Below are positions 46,424-54,952 of a stretch of DNA of 64,000 nucleotides, one piece after another. The notes under the pieces were generated by a model. It was given only the letters and a program-made list of their open reading frames with translations, made no database searches and was not told where the DNA came from. Source of the DNA: an uncultured Pelagibacteraceae bacterium (lineage in GTDB: Bacteria; Pseudomonadota; Alphaproteobacteria; Pelagibacterales; Pelagibacteraceae); the NCBI GenBank assembly GCA_902553555.1, contig CACDLE010000002.1:40886-104885 (forward strand), written 5' to 3'. The stretch's first letter is position 1. Each line of letters opens with the position of its first letter. Both the position numbers and the translations under genes were made by a program.

Positions 46424-47845
46424 TTAAATATTTGAGAAAGATAAAATAACTAAAAGTAAATATGTTATGGATCCGTAAAGTCTAGATCTTTTATTGATCT
46501 TTACTGCTCTGCTATAATTTTTATTATTTATTCTACTAAAATAGATGGTTAAGAATGTTGGTATACAACAAAAGAGATAAGACAACAAAATATATCTGTC
46601 CATGCTTGTAAGGTAAGATAACTTCGGTAAATCATCATTAAAGACAAAATTATAAGCAATTAATGCTAATAAGGCTACAATTGAAGTTGTCAATCTAGAC
46701 TCAACTTGATTTGGAGGTATCCATAAAACTGACCAAGCAATAGATAAAATCAGAAAAACAGGGATTAAAATTTTAAATATAAAATAGTTAGTATTTCTTT
46801 TTATAAAAATATTAATTTCCACAGTATCATTTTTAAAATTTGATATTTTATTTGAGTCAAATGGGTCTAGTGCTGTTTCAGATAAAATTTTATTATTAAT
46901 TGCATAATCTATGATCTTCCATTCTTTTAAAAGATTGTTTAATTTGTAATCTTCAATATTTTTGTAAACTGCTGGTTTTATATCAAACAACCCAATATAC
47001 GGTTTTGGTTGGTTATTATCCTCATTTAATTCTAAACCGATTGGGTGTTCTAAAACAATCTTTAAGTTTTGAACATCAAATGGAAATTTTTTAAAATCAA
47101 AATTTGCTTTAATAACATGTAAACCCTCAAATGTTGAATTTGTGAAAGTTTTATCAAATTTTTCATAATAAACTTGATCAAAATAACTAAAATTTTTATC
47201 TATATCGAATTTAATATGATCGATAAAAATAGTTTCATTAGTTACAGGTGAAAAAATTTTAGAGTTTTCTGTAAGTTCAGCGATATTACATATCGTTAAA
47301 TTTCCAATTTCTCTACCAGCCTCAATCCAGTCAGGTCTTTCGTGAGATACTCTAAATGAATAATCAATACCAAATTCACCAGACTTAGTGTCTATACTTT
47401 CAATGCTATTAAGTAAAAAATAATCGAGATCAAACTGATAGTAGTCGTATTTATTCGCATTTATTTTAAAAGACTGTTTATTTTGTTTAATATTTAAACT
47501 ATTTTTTTTTAGTAAAGAGCTTATTTCATCATCATTTAAATTCGACAGGTCGTTATTATCGATCGATTGAATATGTTTTCCAGGTACTAACCTTTCTTCA
47601 AAAAATGAGATTCTTAAAATTGGATATTTATTTTCATCTCTTTCGAGTTCTAATTTATTTGTTTCATAGTTAAATTTTTTAAGAAAATAAATACCTGTAT
47701 CGTATTTTGGTTGTTGACCATCACTTACTATACCATTTGCAGGGGTTGGTATGGACAATACTTTTTCTTCAAAATTCTTACACTCATCTGCATAAACTTT
47801 AAAAAAAATAAAAAAGAAGTATAATACAAACAATTTTAATTTCAT
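46424..47845 (-). CDS. Pentameric ligand-gated ion channel (ELIC/GLIC-like)
   Basis: This 473-residue protein has a signal peptide (about residues 1-19), a long beta-rich extracellular domain and four membrane segments near 356-376, 382-401, 413-436 and 455-471. The FPFD motif at 254-257, the Arg-x3-Tyr before TM1 with its internal Pro, and TM2 (ESRLTTSIVALLALIAYNFV) followed by LPKLSYLTSMD match the Cys-loop superfamily and closely resemble ELIC. The Cys pair is absent, as in prokaryotic members. The Glu before TM2 suggests cation selectivity. The N-terminal domain is extended by roughly 100 residues relative to ELIC and the ligand is unknown. Confidence 0.88.
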   Translation of the reverse strand: MKLKLFVLYFFFIFFKVYADECKNFEEKVLSIPTPANGIVSDGQQPKYDTGIYFLKKFNYETNKLELERDENKYPILRISFFEERLVPGKHIQSIDNNDLSNLNDDEISSLLKKNSLNIKQNKQSFKINANKYDYYQFDLDYFLLNSIESIDTKSGEFGIDYSFRVSHERPDWIEAGREIGNLTICNIAELTENSKIFSPVTNETIFIDHIKFDIDKNFSYFDQVYYEKFDKTFTNSTFEGLHVIKANFDFKKFPFDVQNLKIVLEHPIGLELNEDNNQPKPYIGLFDIKPAVYKNIEDYKLNNLLKEWKIIDYAINNKILSETALDPFDSNKISNFKNDTVEINIFIKRNTNYFIFKILIPVFLILSIAWSVLWIPPNQVESRLTTSIVALLALIAYNFVFNDDLPKLSYLTSMDRYILLSYLFCCIPTFLTIYFSRINNKNYSRAVKINKRSRLYGSITYLLLVILSFSNI

Positions 47846-47921
47846 TTTTGTACTCTAAATATTAAAAACTGTTATGAAAAGTTAAATTTTGCATTTTTTT
47901 CTTTATAAGATATGATTTGCT

Positions 47922-48386
47922 ATGGCTAAAATAAGAAAACCTGCATCGATAGAGAGCGGTATTTCAGAAGTGCTTAGGATTTTAACTGATCAAGAAATAT
48001 TGGATACAATAGGAAAAGGATCGTCTTATTTACGAAAGTGTAGCGACCCAGATCTGCCCCAACAAATTGATCATAATGATAGCCTAAAGTTAGATATAGC
48101 TTGTATTAAAAAGAATAAAGCACCTCCTCTCTTAAATTCACATGAATATACAATCTCTTTAAATGCTGATAATTTTGAATTTAAAGATAATTATCAAGAT
48201 TTGGATGATTTATTGGTAAAATTTTCAATACTACACGGAAAGTTAGTTGAAGTTGTAAAAAAAGCTCAAAGTCCTGTAAGTGATAAAGGTTCAAAAATTA
48301 GCCCTATAGAGAAAAAAAACATTTTTGACTCAATTAAATTAGTCGAAGACAAAATTTTGAAATTAAAGTTTTCAATCGATAAATAG
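47922..48386 (+). CDS. Putative XRE/CII-like regulator
   Basis: This 154-residue protein has a region EVLRILTDQEILDTIGKGSSYLRKCSDPDL (about residues 15-46) that resembles the helix-turn-helix of phage-type regulators in which a conserved SDPD follows the recognition helix. A KLDIACIKKNKAPPLL block follows, as in those proteins, and the C-terminal half is helical. It is the only plus-strand gene in this part of the accessory region and is divergent from the channel gene. Which promoter it controls is not visible. Confidence 0.55.
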   Translation: MAKIRKPASIESGISEVLRILTDQEILDTIGKGSSYLRKCSDPDLPQQIDHNDSLKLDIACIKKNKAPPLLNSHEYTISLNADNFEFKDNYQDLDDLLVKFSILHGKLVEVVKKAQSPVSDKGSKISPIEKKNIFDSIKLVEDKILKLKFSIDK

Positions 48387-48388
48387 AA

Positions 48389-49204
48389 TTAAGAAAAAAT
48401 ATAAACTACAAATGTTAAGAATGAATAGAATAACAAAACAATCGTTCCTGCCTTAGAAAAATCTTTAACAGATATTGAGTAGTATCTATTATTAAACATT
48501 GTTTTATTTAGCTGGCCTTTTTTGAAATTTTTAAATATTACGATAGCTCTAAAAAAAATAACAAAAGCAGTAATATAGGCGATTTGTTCACTAACTACCT
48601 CACTAGACAAACTATAATTCCATAGACCGTGTATACCTACTGGAACCGCTAATGCTAATATAAGATTGTAAAAATTATATTTTTTTTCGAATAATGCTTG
48701 GGATATTAAAAAACCCATCATAACTCCACACAATGCATGCATCGGAACAGCAGAAAATGCTCTTGAAATAGCCACGTATAGTGAAGGGTCATAAAAAAGC
48801 TTTCCTGACTCCCAATAGAACAAAACATAATCTATATTTTCCCAAGCAGCGTAACCTAAAGATGCAGCCACTCCATAAACTAAACCATCCATGGGTTCAT
48901 CAAATGCTGTTTTTCGAGTGCAATAGAAAACTATTATCATCATTTTAAATATTTCCTCTAGAAATGCAGCTCTTATGAAGCTATCAAAAAAAAAGTAAGT
49001 TTCACCAGTTAAATTTTTTTCTGAAAACTTATCAAAATCTCCAATAAAAAGATCTAAACCAACAGTGATAGCTGCTCCAAAAATAAAAGTTTTTATTACT
49101 ATTTCTTTAGGCTCAGGAAAAGCATCTTGTTTAACAACGTATAATAAAATGATTATTGCAGGTAGTATTGCAGCTAGAATATAAAAAAAATTAGATATTA
49201 ACAT
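48389..49204 (-). CDS. PrsW-type intramembrane metal/glutamic protease
   Basis: This 271-residue protein has about eight hydrophobic segments. The PrsW family motifs are present: Glu83-Glu84 in LEEIFK, DGLVYGVAASLGYAAWEN with Glu122-Asn123, His156 in PMHALCG and His192 in GIHGLWN. In Bacillus PrsW makes the first cut in an anti-sigma factor; no anti-sigma substrate is seen here. The start overlaps the upstream DUF2167-like gene (TAATG), which suggests joint function in the envelope. Distance to the convergent regulator gene is 2 bases. Confidence 0.85.
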   Translation of the reverse strand: MLISNFFYILAAILPAIIILLYVVKQDAFPEPKEIVIKTFIFGAAITVGLDLFIGDFDKFSEKNLTGETYFFFDSFIRAAFLEEIFKMMIIVFYCTRKTAFDEPMDGLVYGVAASLGYAAWENIDYVLFYWESGKLFYDPSLYVAISRAFSAVPMHALCGVMMGFLISQALFEKKYNFYNLILALAVPVGIHGLWNYSLSSEVVSEQIAYITAFVIFFRAIVIFKNFKKGQLNKTMFNNRYYSISVKDFSKAGTIVLLFYSFLTFVVYIFS

Positions 49205-50154
49205 TAATCTTTATCTAACTTTCTTCTTTTATTTTTTGATCTTGAGCTAGAGTTCTTTTTGTTTCCCTCTCCTCGCATAAAACCAAAAGCAGCTAGAGGA
49301 GCCAGTAATATCCACCAAAATTTTGCGAAAATTGGTAAAAGTTTTGCAAAAAAACCCGTTTTAGCAATAACTTTTGCTCCAAGTGATCCTGCAACTAAAC
49401 TACCCACACCCACGGCAGCAATTTTATCTCCAGATTTGTAGTCTGTATGCTTATAACCATCAGAAAAAATAACACCATTAACAAAATCTTTAGCGTATTC
49501 AGCCTCCTCTTTAAAATTAATATTTTTGCCGTCTAAATTAACAATATAAGAAGTTTCAATATAACCTTTTTTACCAAGAATAAAATTTTTAGACTCTAAG
49601 GTACTTTTGCCGTCACTCCAAAAAACTTTATATGAATAACTTACTGATCTATTTTGTTGGTTTAAGTCAGGATCAAATACCCACTCAAATCCTGTAGCAT
49701 AATTTAGATTTTTTTCTTTATAATATGACTCATTTGATTTAGCAGATTGCTTAAGTTGGTTTAATAAGTCTTTTGCTTTAATATTTTTCCAATCGTCTAA
49801 TTTTACATAACCATCTTCGATATAATAAGCATAAATTGAATAATTATCTCCTTGAAGAAAAAAAATACTACTAGGGTCTACACCTTCACCAAATTTCCAC
49901 CAATAGAATTGATTTATATCTTTATAGCCTTTTAAATAATATTCATTATCATAAACTTGAACTTTGGCGTTTGCTTTTGAAATATCAATATTATGGTCTT
50001 TGCCGTTAATTATATTGTACCAGTTAAGTGTTTCTAGTTTATCTACTAATTCATCCTTATTTGTGATCTGTTTTTTTTCTAAAGCATGAAGTGAAATTAA
50101 TGAAAAGGAAAGATAAATAAGTAAATATGAAAAAATTTTATATAATTTTTTCAT
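49204..50154 (-). CDS. DUF2167-like membrane-anchored envelope protein
   Basis: This 316-residue protein has a signal peptide (about residues 4-24), a periplasmic domain with LNYATGFEWVFDP and a C-terminal Gly/Ala-rich region (GDKIAAVGVGSLVAGSLGAK) followed by a hydrophobic segment and a basic tail. The AAxGxxxLVAGxxAAK pattern followed by a span is what DUF2167 proteins show. Biochemical function is unknown. The ATG at 50154 is preferred over a TTG one codon earlier. It is coupled to PrsW downstream. Confidence 0.65.
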   Translation of the reverse strand: MKKLYKIFSYLLIYLSFSLISLHALEKKQITNKDELVDKLETLNWYNIINGKDHNIDISKANAKVQVYDNEYYLKGYKDINQFYWWKFGEGVDPSSIFFLQGDNYSIYAYYIEDGYVKLDDWKNIKAKDLLNQLKQSAKSNESYYKEKNLNYATGFEWVFDPDLNQQNRSVSYSYKVFWSDGKSTLESKNFILGKKGYIETSYIVNLDGKNINFKEEAEYAKDFVNGVIFSDGYKHTDYKSGDKIAAVGVGSLVAGSLGAKVIAKTGFFAKLLPIFAKFWWILLAPLAAFGFMRGEGNKKNSSSRSKNKRRKLDKD

Positions 50155-50160
50155 CAAACT

Positions 50161-50334
50161 TTAATTATTTTTACTGCCAATATTTAATAAAAAACCACCT
50201 AATAGTCCTATAGCAATTGGAGAAAATCTTGAAATCTCAGGAGGCAAAAAAGGCGTAAGATTAATGCCCATATAAGATAGCCCAAAGTCAGCAATTGCAA
50301 ATACTATTAAAATGATACCTATAACTTGCATCAT
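50161..50334 (-). CDS. 57-aa two-TM membrane protein, paralogue of the one at 46079-46279
   Basis: A minus-strand frame of 57 codons begins with two consecutive ATG codons (50334 and 50331) and ends TAA at 50161-50163, six bases before the next gene's ATG. The sequence has two hydrophobic segments and the pattern FAIADFGLSYMGINLTPFL then SRFSPIAIGLLGG and NIG. It aligns along its length with the 66-aa protein near 46.2 kb. The repeated pattern supports both as real genes. Function is unknown. Confidence 0.72.
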   Translation of the reverse strand: MMQVIGIILIVFAIADFGLSYMGINLTPFLPPEISRFSPIAIGLLGGFLLNIGSKNN

Positions 50335-50407
50335 TTATTTTAAAAAAATAGCTAAAGATTTACAACAAATTTGTTTTCACTTTATTCAGGTAATTCTAGA
50401 CATAAGT

Positions 50408-51097
50408 CTATCTGAGGTTGTTATTTGAGTCACACTTATAACCCTCTTGCTCAAGGATTTTTATTATTTTGGCGTGTTTTAATTCTCTATTATAACCTGT
50501 TAGGACTTTATCATTCATAATCATACAAAACACTATACTGTTTTGATTTGCTATCTTTTTAAAATCATTGACTGTTTTGACAGGTGTAAATGTTCCAGCG
50601 TACCACGCAAATCTATCTCTAGCTGAAAATTCAAATCCCTGACCTCTAGAAATATAGCCATTGATAGTTATAAAACCATCGTTCGTAGCAAACTTAATTG
50701 ACTGATTTCCACCCCACTCTTCATAAATATGCCTGAAATTATTCAGCAAATATCTTGGAGTAAACCAAGTTTTTTCATTTCCACCAACACCAGTTCCCTC
50801 TGGCTGTATCGCAACTGTTAAATCTACGTTTTCATTTCCCTCAAAAACTTTTTTAAACCATTTAAAACCACCATATTCAATAATTTCAGCATTATTTTTA
50901 TTATCTGAATATCTGTACATAAACATGACAGACTCATAATCTTCCTCAATTAGAATAGAGTAACTTACGTCAGTATAAGTTTGATTATTGTTATTAGACT
51001 GCGTTGAGGTATCTGAACCTTTTTTCTTAGTTCTTTCGGCTAAGAGATGACTAGTTATTAGTAGAAAAAAAATACATAAAAATGTTAATTTTTTCAT
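50408..51097 (-). CDS. Secreted protein of unknown function
   Basis: This 229-residue protein has a signal peptide (LTFLCIFFLLITSHLLA) and a low-complexity stretch rich in Ser, Thr and Asn near residues 26-42. A globular domain follows with aromatic-rich blocks (FKWFKKVFEG, FEFSARDRFAWYAG) and two Cys near the C-terminus (IVFCMIM and YKCDS) that could pair in the periplasm. I recognise no family. It lies at the lpxB edge of the accessory region, 30 bases after the lpxB stop. Confidence 0.65.
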   Translation of the reverse strand: MKKLTFLCIFFLLITSHLLAERTKKKGSDTSTQSNNNNQTYTDVSYSILIEEDYESVMFMYRYSDNKNNAEIIEYGGFKWFKKVFEGNENVDLTVAIQPEGTGVGGNEKTWFTPRYLLNNFRHIYEEWGGNQSIKFATNDGFITINGYISRGQGFEFSARDRFAWYAGTFTPVKTVNDFKKIANQNSIVFCMIMNDKVLTGYNRELKHAKIIKILEQEGYKCDSNNNLR

Positions 51098-51127
51098 TAT
51101 AAATTATCTCAAATTCGTATATCTATT

Positions 51128-52267
51128 TCAACTATTTAAAAGACTATTCTTAAGTATATCTGCTGCTAAATCAGTTGGTAAGTTCTTCGTTTTAAAACCT
51201 TCTAAAACCTTTTCTGTATTAGATATTTGTTTTTTTATTTTATTTGGATCTTCTAAAAAACTAGAAACCAGTTTAAAAATCTCTTTAGGGTTGCACTTTG
51301 ATTGTAATAATTCAGGAATTATCATTTGTCCGGCGGCTATATTTAATATATTTGCATATTTTATTTTTACCAACATTTTTACAATTAAAAAATTTATAAA
51401 ATTCATCTTGTAAATAATTATTGAAGGTATTTTTTTTTTACTTATTTCAAGAGAAATAGTACCAGATTTTGAAACAGCAAAAATTGATTTCTTCAATATA
51501 TGGTCTTTAATTTTCTCATCAGAAATGATTTCTATATTATTAATTTGGCTTTTATTTATTATATTTTCTAAATTAGATCTTTGAGTTTTCGTAGAATGAA
51601 AAACATATAGAAAGTCTTCATACTTTTTGTCCATAAGTTTAATAAACTCTAATAATATTGGAGTAAGTTTTTTTACTTCACTGTCTCTACTTCCTGGAAA
51701 AACAGAAATTATTGCTTTATTTTTTTTGATAACTTGATTTAGTTCAATTTTCATTTCCTTATTGTTTTCTAGAAGTGGATGACCAACAAACTCACAACTT
51801 ACATTTTCTTTTTCCCAATATTTTTTTTCAAATTTAAATAAAAGTAAAATATGATCAATAAATTTTTTAATTTTTTTTACTCTTCCTTCTCTCCACACCC
51901 AAACTTGTGGAGCTACAAAATGTATTGTTTTTATATTAGGTGAATTGTTTTTTACCTTTTCGGCAACTCTTAATGTGAAATCTGGGCTGTCTACTGAAAA
52001 TAAAATATCTGGATTAAAATCTAATATTTTTTGAGCAGTTACATTTATTTTTCTCTTAATTTTAAATAAATTTAGTAATACTCGTGTGAAACCTAGGTAT
52101 GTTACCTCGCTTAGATTTGAGATTGAATTTATTCCTAAAGATTTTAGCTCTTCTCCACCTAAACAAAGATAGTTGATACTTGAGTCCTTGATTTTTAGTT
52201 TCGAGATGACTTTAGCAGCTAATTTATCTCCTGAAGGTTCACCCGTTAAAATAAAGATTTTCTTCAT
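51128..52267 (-). CDS. lpxB: Lipid-A-disaccharide synthase
   Basis: This 379-residue GT19 enzyme joins UDP-2,3-diacylglucosamine and lipid X to give the lipid A disaccharide. ILTGEPSGDKLAAKVI opens the protein, and VDSPDFTLRVAEKVK, HFVAPQVWVWREGRVKKI, VGHPLLEN and FPGSRDSEV are family blocks. It overlaps the sugar dehydrogenase gene by 4 bases (ATGA), so it is translated from the lpx operon even though a non-lipid A gene intervenes. Confidence 0.94.
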   Translation of the reverse strand: MKKIFILTGEPSGDKLAAKVISKLKIKDSSINYLCLGGEELKSLGINSISNLSEVTYLGFTRVLLNLFKIKRKINVTAQKILDFNPDILFSVDSPDFTLRVAEKVKNNSPNIKTIHFVAPQVWVWREGRVKKIKKFIDHILLLFKFEKKYWEKENVSCEFVGHPLLENNKEMKIELNQVIKKNKAIISVFPGSRDSEVKKLTPILLEFIKLMDKKYEDFLYVFHSTKTQRSNLENIINKSQINNIEIISDEKIKDHILKKSIFAVSKSGTISLEISKKKIPSIIIYKMNFINFLIVKMLVKIKYANILNIAAGQMIIPELLQSKCNPKEIFKLVSSFLEDPNKIKKQISNTEKVLEGFKTKNLPTDLAADILKNSLLNS

Positions 52268-53325
52268 TTAAACATTCTCCAAACACCACCGTTATCAGAA
52301 ATTAAATAAATTTCTCCTGTTTTTTTATGAATTTTAATATCTCTTATTCTTCCAATATTTCCCTTAAATATTATTTGTTCAACAACAAAAGAATCTTTAA
52401 AACTAATTTTTCTTAATGACTGATCTTTTAATGCTGTAACAAGTGCATCTCCGTTCCATTCTTTAAATTCTTCTCCTTTGTAAATTGCGATTGCGCTTGC
52501 TGCTATAGATGGTACCCAGTATTTTATAGCTTTTGTAAATCCTGGCTTCCACTTTGGACCAATTTTTGTTCCACTATAATTTGTTCCTCCCCAACCTAAT
52601 ATTTTCCAACCATAATTTTCACCATAGTTTGCTGTACCAAACCAATCACCTCCTTTCGCACCATGATTACTTAAATAAATTTTATTATCAAATGGTGATA
52701 AAGCCATTCCTTGAGGATTTCTTACGCCTATCTGATATATTTCAGGTAACCAATCTTTTTTATCTTTAAACTTTGGATTATCTTTTGGAATAGAACCATC
52801 TAAATTTATTCTTATAATACTGCCAGGATGCTTTTGAGGATCTTGAGCAATCATACCTTCACCTCTCTCTCCAGCTGTTATAAAAAGTTTGTCTTTCTTA
52901 ATAACTAATCGTGATCCAAAATGGTATCCAGAATTTATAGGGGGTTCAGCTCTAAAAATATTTTTAAAACTTATACTCTTATTATTGAATAATCCTCTTG
53001 CAACAGAGGTGCTAGATTGCGAATTTCCTCTATTTTCAGAATATGAAACATAAACATATTCATCATGAAACAAAACATCTAACAAACCACCTTGTCCATC
53101 TTCCAAAACAGATAAGTTATGCTTAATAACCGATTTTTTCTTATTTTCTAAATTTACGATCAAAAGATTTCCAGGTTTTTCTGTAATCAAAATATTATTT
53201 TCATCAACAAAAGATAAACTCCATGGTTTGTTCAACCCGTCGAATATTTTGATGAGTTTTATTTCTGAAGAATATGAGTAGGAAAAGGTAAAATATATAA
53301 AAAGTAATAAAAGCGTTTTTTTCAT
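52264..53325 (-). CDS. Secreted PQQ-type glucose/sorbosone dehydrogenase
   Basis: This 353-residue protein has a signal peptide (LLLLFIYFTFSYSYS) and the six-bladed propeller of soluble PQQ-dependent aldose dehydrogenases (Asd/YliI group): GLNKPWSLSFV, QGGLLDVLFH, RVARGLF-like SVARGLF, IFRAEPPINSGYHFGSRLV, YQIGVRNPQGMALSP and the C-terminal IKIHKKTGEIYLISDNGGVWRM. It is expected to oxidise sugars in the periplasm if PQQ is available. It overlaps lpxI and lpxB by 4 bases on each side. A non-enzymatic propeller is an alternative. Confidence 0.82.
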   Translation of the reverse strand: MKKTLLLLFIYFTFSYSYSSEIKLIKIFDGLNKPWSLSFVDENNILITEKPGNLLIVNLENKKKSVIKHNLSVLEDGQGGLLDVLFHDEYVYVSYSENRGNSQSSTSVARGLFNNKSISFKNIFRAEPPINSGYHFGSRLVIKKDKLFITAGERGEGMIAQDPQKHPGSIIRINLDGSIPKDNPKFKDKKDWLPEIYQIGVRNPQGMALSPFDNKIYLSNHGAKGGDWFGTANYGENYGWKILGWGGTNYSGTKIGPKWKPGFTKAIKYWVPSIAASAIAIYKGEEFKEWNGDALVTALKDQSLRKISFKDSFVVEQIIFKGNIGRIRDIKIHKKTGEIYLISDNGGVWRMFK

Positions 53326-54113
53326 TTTGATAAAATAAACATTTTATTTTTATTTGCGAAATTAATACATTTTATTCTCTCTAAAAAAATATTTTGCTTA
53401 TTCTTTACAACAATGCCTTTGAGTCCTGCTAACTTACATTGCTTTAAAGTTTTTAGTCCAACGGTTGGTAAATCTATTCTTAAATCTTGTTTTTTTTTTG
53501 GAAATTTCACTAATACACCATTATTTTTAAATTTTTTATTTTTTGATTTTTTTAACAACTTGTCAGTACCTCCACTTTTTTCTATAGCTATTAATTTTTT
53601 ATTTCTGACTACTGAGCCTTGGCTAAAATTGTATTTATTTAATTTATGCAAAGTCGAAATTGCTATATTTATATCAGATTTATCTAATTTGTTTGGTTTA
53701 ATTTTTGTATAGATGCCTTTTTTTAAAGTTAGTTCAGGATTAAATGTTAAAGAACTAATCGTTTTAATTTTTTCTTTTTTCAAAATATTGATTATTTCTT
53801 TTAAAATAGCTGCATCTCCTAACTTAGCACTTTTAATAATTCTAGGCATGTAATAAACACCTTTAAAATCTAGTCGAAGTTTAGAAAATTTTGGTTTTTT
53901 GACTTTTCCTGCAAACAAAACTCTTTTACATTTATTCTCTTTTAAAATTTCAATAATTTTACCAAATTGCCCTAAAGAAACTGAAAAGGAGTTTTTATCT
54001 TTTTTGAAAGTTTTATTTTTAGTCAAATCAATAATTACATATTCTTTTTTATTCTTTAATTTTTTTAAAATTTGTTTTGGAAAATCAGTCTCTCCAAATA
54101 GTAGGCCTATCAT
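53322..54113 (-). CDS. lpxI: UDP-2,3-diacylglucosamine pyrophosphatase LpxI
   Basis: This 263-residue protein is the LpxI (DUF1009) type hydrolase used in place of LpxH in alphaproteobacteria. It cleaves UDP-2,3-diacylglucosamine to lipid X. The N-terminus reads MIGLLFGETDFPKQI, with VLFAGKVKKPKF, KLGDAAILKEI and DLPTVGLKTLKQCKLAGLKG further on. The ATG at 54113, one base after the lpxA stop, is preferred; an upstream start would lie inside lpxA. Confidence 0.9.
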   Translation of the reverse strand: MIGLLFGETDFPKQILKKLKNKKEYVIIDLTKNKTFKKDKNSFSVSLGQFGKIIEILKENKCKRVLFAGKVKKPKFSKLRLDFKGVYYMPRIIKSAKLGDAAILKEIINILKKEKIKTISSLTFNPELTLKKGIYTKIKPNKLDKSDINIAISTLHKLNKYNFSQGSVVRNKKLIAIEKSGGTDKLLKKSKNKKFKNNGVLVKFPKKKQDLRIDLPTVGLKTLKQCKLAGLKGIVVKNKQNIFLERIKCINFANKNKMFILSK

Positions 54114-54114
54114 T

Positions 54115-54951
54115 TTATTCTTTTGAAAATGGCGTGCATATAGATCTTTTTTTATCGTCTCCAATAAAATCTATCACATCTTTGACTAAAGGATTCTTTT
54201 TAAATAAACCGTTCATTTTTTTAATATTATCATTGAGATTTTTAGTAGCAAAAATCTCATGAAATGCTTTAGATAGCTCAAGCACATTTTCTCTATGATA
54301 TTTCATATCGGCTTGTCCTCCATGGTGTGTGCTATTAATTGTAGTTTTTAAAAATGCTCTTTTTAATCCAATTAAGTTGAGTCCTTTTAAATAATTTCTG
54401 TTTCCAATTGACAATCCGTAAGGAATCACATCATTTAAAACACCTGTCATACCACCAACCATTGCTAACTTTCCAATTCTTGTAAATTGCTGTACTGCAG
54501 AATTTCCACCTATTATAGCTTCATCTTCAACTATCACATGTCCGCCAAGCGGTACATTATTTGCAATAAGTACATTATTTCCAACAACGCAATCATGAGC
54601 AACATGTGATGAGATCATAAATAAACAACCGTCTCCAACTTTTGTTATGCCTCCACCATTTTCGGTTCCAAGATTAATAGTAACATATTCTCTAATTGTA
54701 TTATTTTTTCCAATAACTAGTTTGGTATCTTCTCCTTTGTATTTTAAATCTTGTGGCGATGTTCCAATGCTCGCAAATGGAAAAATTTTTGTACCTTTGC
54801 CTATTTTAGTATTTCCTTCAATGTGCACATTAGAGATTAATTCAACGTTTTGTTGAAGCTCCACATTTGGTCCTATGTAGCAAAAAGGACCGACTTTGAC
54901 ATTGTTTCCTATTTTTGCTTTTTTATCTATTACACTTGAACTATGTATCAT
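54115..54951 (-). CDS. lpxA: UDP-N-acetylglucosamine acyltransferase
   Basis: This 278-residue left-handed beta-helix enzyme adds the first hydroxyacyl chain in lipid A synthesis. Hexapeptide repeats run from IGNNVKVGPFCYIGPNV to about residue 180, with the catalytic His region in HVAHDCVVGNNVLIANN and GLSIGNRNYLKGLNLIGLKR. It starts one base after the fabZ stop and ends one base before the lpxI start. Confidence 0.96.
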   Translation of the reverse strand: MIHSSSVIDKKAKIGNNVKVGPFCYIGPNVELQQNVELISNVHIEGNTKIGKGTKIFPFASIGTSPQDLKYKGEDTKLVIGKNNTIREYVTINLGTENGGGITKVGDGCLFMISSHVAHDCVVGNNVLIANNVPLGGHVIVEDEAIIGGNSAVQQFTRIGKLAMVGGMTGVLNDVIPYGLSIGNRNYLKGLNLIGLKRAFLKTTINSTHHGGQADMKYHRENVLELSKAFHEIFATKNLNDNIKKMNGLFKKNPLVKDVIDFIGDDKKRSICTPFSKE

Positions 54952-54952
54952 T

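Noticed and set aside
50368..50410. Palindrome AACAAATTTGTT and a 5-bp TAGAC/GTCTA hairpin near the 57-aa gene as a counterpart of the four repeats at 46 kb
   Set aside because: The stems are short and AT-rich, expected by chance, and do not form the long-loop/short-loop pair seen at 46 kb.
54114..54164. Longer start for lpxI inside lpxA
   Set aside because: The added residues do not belong to the LpxI family, and the ATG at 54113 directly follows the lpxA stop.
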